Under the pieces are notes generated by a model that ran no database searches, was not told where the DNA came from, and was given only the letters and a program-made list of their open reading frames with translations. Both the position numbers and the translations under genes were made by a program. 64,000 bases of DNA from Typha latifolia. Its lineage: Eukaryota; Streptophyta; Magnoliopsida; Poales; Typhaceae. The DNA lies in the NCBI GenBank assembly GCA_019914945.1, contig CM034104.1, positions 5,644,501 to 5,708,500 of the forward strand, in the 5' to 3' direction. This document shows positions 60,471 to 64,000 of the stretch, in pieces. Within the stretch, counting starts at the first letter, position 1, and each line of letters starts with the position of its first letter.

Positions 60471-63400
60471 TTATGATAAACATATTATTTAAAATTTATA
60501 GCATTTAATAAAATATGCACCCAATATGAATTCATTTATATTATTTTACATTTTTACTGGTATAATGCCTGTAATTACATAGGGCATATCTTGTTTTTAC
60601 TGACATTTATAAATACCGATAAATTGAGATAAAATTATAAATGCTACTTTAACAGTACTTACCAGCAGGCAATAACAAATGCTGGTGGTAAAACTTATTA
60701 TTAGTGTATTTATTTGACTGTCGAAATAGTAAATTGCGGTCATATTTCTTATAGTGAAAAAATAGGGCAATGTGAAAGTGATTATTCATTTGAAAAAAAG
60801 AGATGATTCGGTCATTTGAGGTTGAGAAAGAAATGAATTCTATGAATAGATTTTAGTTTCAATTATGGAAGTGCATATATACCACACTGTCTTTACTTTG
60901 ATTCAATTCCAACAATTTCTTAAATTAAATAATGATCCATCTAAACATTAATAGAAACTTTTATTTCTAACTACTACAAGTTTGAATATTAAAGTAGGAC
61001 TTTCTTTTGAAAGAGATCTAGAGATATTTAGGCACCAAGTCTTTCGTTATTTACTACATATATTAAAAAATGTATAAACTAGATAGATCGAACTAGTACT
61101 CGCAATTACTATTCATTAGCAATATTCACCAGCATTGTTCACTGGTATTGTTCACATGCTAAAATAATAATATATGCAGAATAAAAAGTGTAGAGATAAA
61201 CAATAGAAAACAACACATTTTTATGTGGAAAAATCTCCAAAACCTACTGTAAAAAGCCTCATATATTTTCCAAGATTGAACCAATCACAAAGTAACTATA
61301 AAAGTTACAAGATAGACTTATAGCTAGATCACTCTACCTACCACTATATGTTAGGTCATTTTTTCTTGAATCCTCAAGGCAAAGTTCTTCAAGATTTGAA
61401 CATCATTTTTTAACTAATAAAGTTTAGAAAATACACAAAACACTTTCCAAATCCTAAAAGTTTTATATTGCACATGTTTGAATCTTTAAAATCTCAAATC
61501 TCTCATAAAAAAAAATATTTCAATTCACATATCATATTCAAAGTATTTTTAGTTGTTGCATTCAAGAATTTCAAACTAACTAATAGAAGAAATTAGACTC
61601 ATAACAAAATCAAGAGGAATTAGATGCACAAATGATAACATTAACATACTATGCAAGTCAAATTGGTCATAGATCATATTCTCTCATTTCAATTCAATGC
61701 ATCTTTTTAATTTTTCTCTTTTCCTTTCTATTATTTTTTTAGAGAAATTTACAAATCACATCCTGCATTTTTCATATTTTTTTTATTAGCACCCATTTCG
61801 GAAGATTTTATAACCCAGCCTCTTTTTTTCTTATAAGTTTTATATAATATCTTGATTAATTTAACTTAACCATAACCAAATAAAAATGAATCAGTAAAGA
61901 AAAATTATTTCATAGTACACTGAGTAATTTTTAAAATATCTAAATTATCTCTATTTTCATCTCTAATTCTATTCAATCTTATTGCCTTTTGCTAAGCTGT
62001 GAAGACCATCAATCAAACTCCAAGTTGTGGAGATCTCGGAGCTTCCCAAATGCCAAACCATCGGAGGCAAGTGCTTTCCCTAAGAGATTTGAAGAAACTA
62101 TGCTTGCTTGTGATGTTTTTCCTAAACAAAGAGAACCTTGGCTCTAAGGCTTGATAGAGGAAACGATCCTAAAAGATGGGCTTGTCGAACTAAGTTGGGG
62201 AGGGAAAACAATTTCTTGAGCTGGGGAAAATGAGTTGGGGAGGGAGATGGAGAATATTGGGGAAATTTGAAATTTTGGAAAGCTTCTATGACCTTGTATG
62301 TTGTACACAAATTTTGGAAAGTGGGTATAGTGTGGGAAAGGATATTTTAATTTTGTGGGGGTAGAATTTGATTTTGGGGAAGATTAGGGAAGAGAATTAG
62401 ATTTAGTAAGAGTAGAGTTTAGTTTTGAGAAAGATGATTTCGATTTGGCTAGTATGGATTAAATTATAATTTTTGAATGGTATTTTAGTAATTTGACAAG
62501 TAGAGTTTTATAAATCATACAATAGATAGAGCGACCTTTATAAGTAGGCATTATTTTCTTAAAACTCTAAGGTTCTTTTTCTAACAATATGCTAGAAAAT
62601 CAATATCGAAAGATGTAACAGTCCTTAAATTCTTCGTACATAAACTAAGAATAGAGAGAAGTGATCCGTAATATTTTCTTTTTCTTTTTCTTCTTTTTTA
62701 TTGTTGATTCTGCTTCTTCTTCTTCTTCTTCTTCTTTTATCTCGGAATCCTTCTCTTTTCTTTTTTTCTATACAAGTGTCTCTAGTTGTTATTTAATTAA
62801 TATAATAAGAGACTAATCAAAAATAATTATAAGATAATTAAGATAAATTAAATAATAAAAAAATTTAATTAATGTTTCAAAAAGATAACTTAATTTATGT
62901 TGCAAATAAATTATAATATCTATTTGAAAGAACTATGAATTACAATTAGAATTTTGTTCTTAAATTAGGAAATCTTCATTCCACCATATAAAGATTCTGA
63001 ATCTAAAAAACTCTAAATATAAAAATTCTAAATCATGACGTCATCGTTCTTATCCAATTAGTTTTATAATATTTGGACGTCGTGAGTATGAAGTGGGCCG
63101 CTTCTATGAGAATAACTAGATTAAATCTCTAAAGCACTTAAAGAATTATGTGTCTAGGGCCGAAATAGACATAACCTATAGAATAACTATGTTAAATGTT
63201 AGTATTATTGTCTTGATTTATACAAAAACTAAACAATTTAAGACATCATGTTCACTGATTGGTGAATAAATCCAACAATACTTCGTTAGAGAATAATACT
63301 GTGACTTTCATTATATTCTAAATCAAGTTTGTATTTCATGTGCATTTACAATCAATTCATTCATGTAGGAAATTGATGGAAATATCATGTATTTGAACAT

Positions 63401-64000
63401 GAATATTTTATAAATTTTGAGCCCATATTTAAGTGGGGTCCACACATTATTAATGATAGATTAATGGTAGAATTAAAATAAAGAGAAATGAGTTTAGTAT
63501 CATATTAGATATTTGAAAAATATTAATATGGTATATAAGTAAAAATATTTAATTATTTGCTAGAAAATGTTTTCTCAATTAGAATGCGAAACAAGAGCTA
63601 AAATAGGAAATATAAAAGCACACATAAACACAATAACTTTAATGTGGAAAAGCTCTTATCAGAGAAGGTTAAAAAATTACAAATCTCTTTCCGCGATCAA
63701 ACCAAGCACTACAATAATCAGCAGTTATAAAACACTTACAAACTATCCGTTGTCATCAACAACTATCTCTAAAGTAATTTGCTTGACTCCTCTTCAATAC
63801 ACTACTTTTGGTGCATGGTACTCAACCTTAGTGACTCTAAAGGTTAAAGACTTGCCTCTTTGACTATTGAGGCAATAGCAAATGCAATCTTAAACCTAAT
63901 AGAGCTCCATCAAAATGTAATATGAAAACCTCACCATTCAACTTTTCTAGCTTTTCTCTTTTTGCTCTCCCAAAATATTTTTAATAGTCTCCAAAAGCTC
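60471..64000. other. AT-rich spacer with copia-LTR-like debris
   Basis: No gene recognised on either strand. 61190-61400 (TTTTTATGTGGAAAAATCTCC) and 63580-63900 (AACTTTAATGTGGAAAAGCTC) carry the phrase, followed by dense CAA/CTC text, that in the copia LTRs reads TTTTAACGTGGAAAAACCCA. They are likely old LTR fragments, the second cut by the window edge. A (CTT)8 tract is at about 62713-62737. Confidence 0.4.
62713..62737. repeat. (CTT)8 microsatellite
   Basis: Eight CTT units within a pyrimidine-rich stretch. Confidence 0.9.

Overview
This is nuclear DNA from a flowering plant. Evidence: two conserved plant genes split by GT-AG introns, AT-rich spacers, and dense plant-type transposons (hAT, Ty1/copia, gypsy-like, LINE, MITE-like). 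The C-terminal tail of the asparagine synthetase resembles monocot homologues, so a non-grass monocot is my weak guess. I see no bacterial, organellar or viral segment, and no tRNA, rRNA or CRISPR.

Layout. (1) 1-13060, minus strand: a CDPK-related protein kinase (CRK). Ten coding exons are rebuilt here (535 aa); the last exon or exons lie left of base 1. Its second intron is 6.6 kb because a 4.14-kb hAT transposon (5466-9605) inserted there, with a perfect 8-bp target duplication and a decayed transposase. (2) 13060-22980: spacer with microsatellites and a broken LINE (endonuclease and RT at 19.4-20.5 kb, RNase H at 21.9-22.35 kb). (3) 23136-29907, minus strand: a complete 14-exon glutamine-hydrolysing asparagine synthetase (589 aa). 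(4) 30-34 kb: AT-rich MITE-like elements with a triplicated ~280-bp unit. (5) 36-47.4 kb: a nest of repeats. It holds two direct copies of an LTR-like repeat, one split by a 3.38-kb gag-only LTR retroelement, a second gag-only element in opposite orientation, an inverted repeat copy and a G-rich minisatellite. (6) 47443-53007: a fairly young Ty1/copia element with paired ~1-kb LTRs and a perfect 5-bp target duplication, whose pol is almost entirely deleted so that Gag runs into the last residues of RNase H. (7) 53-58.5 kb: an old relative of it that keeps integrase, RT and RNase H remnants and an extra 3' ORF. (8) 58.9-60.5 kb: fragments of two cellular genes, an M3 oligopeptidase (three exons, one frameshifted) and a 4-coumarate-CoA-ligase-like enzyme. 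(9) 60.5-64 kb: spacer with copia-LTR-like debris.

The two intact genes share no visible pathway: CRK kinases signal at membranes, and asparagine synthetase makes the main nitrogen-transport amide. I found no clearly new cellular system. The best candidates for a second look are the two unrelated LTR families that lost pol in the same way (gag plus a C-terminal stub), the palindrome array in the copia LTRs, and the hAT insertion next to a 42-nt exon of the kinase gene. Exon boundaries were read by eye from splice consensus and protein continuity; no alignment or expression data were available.
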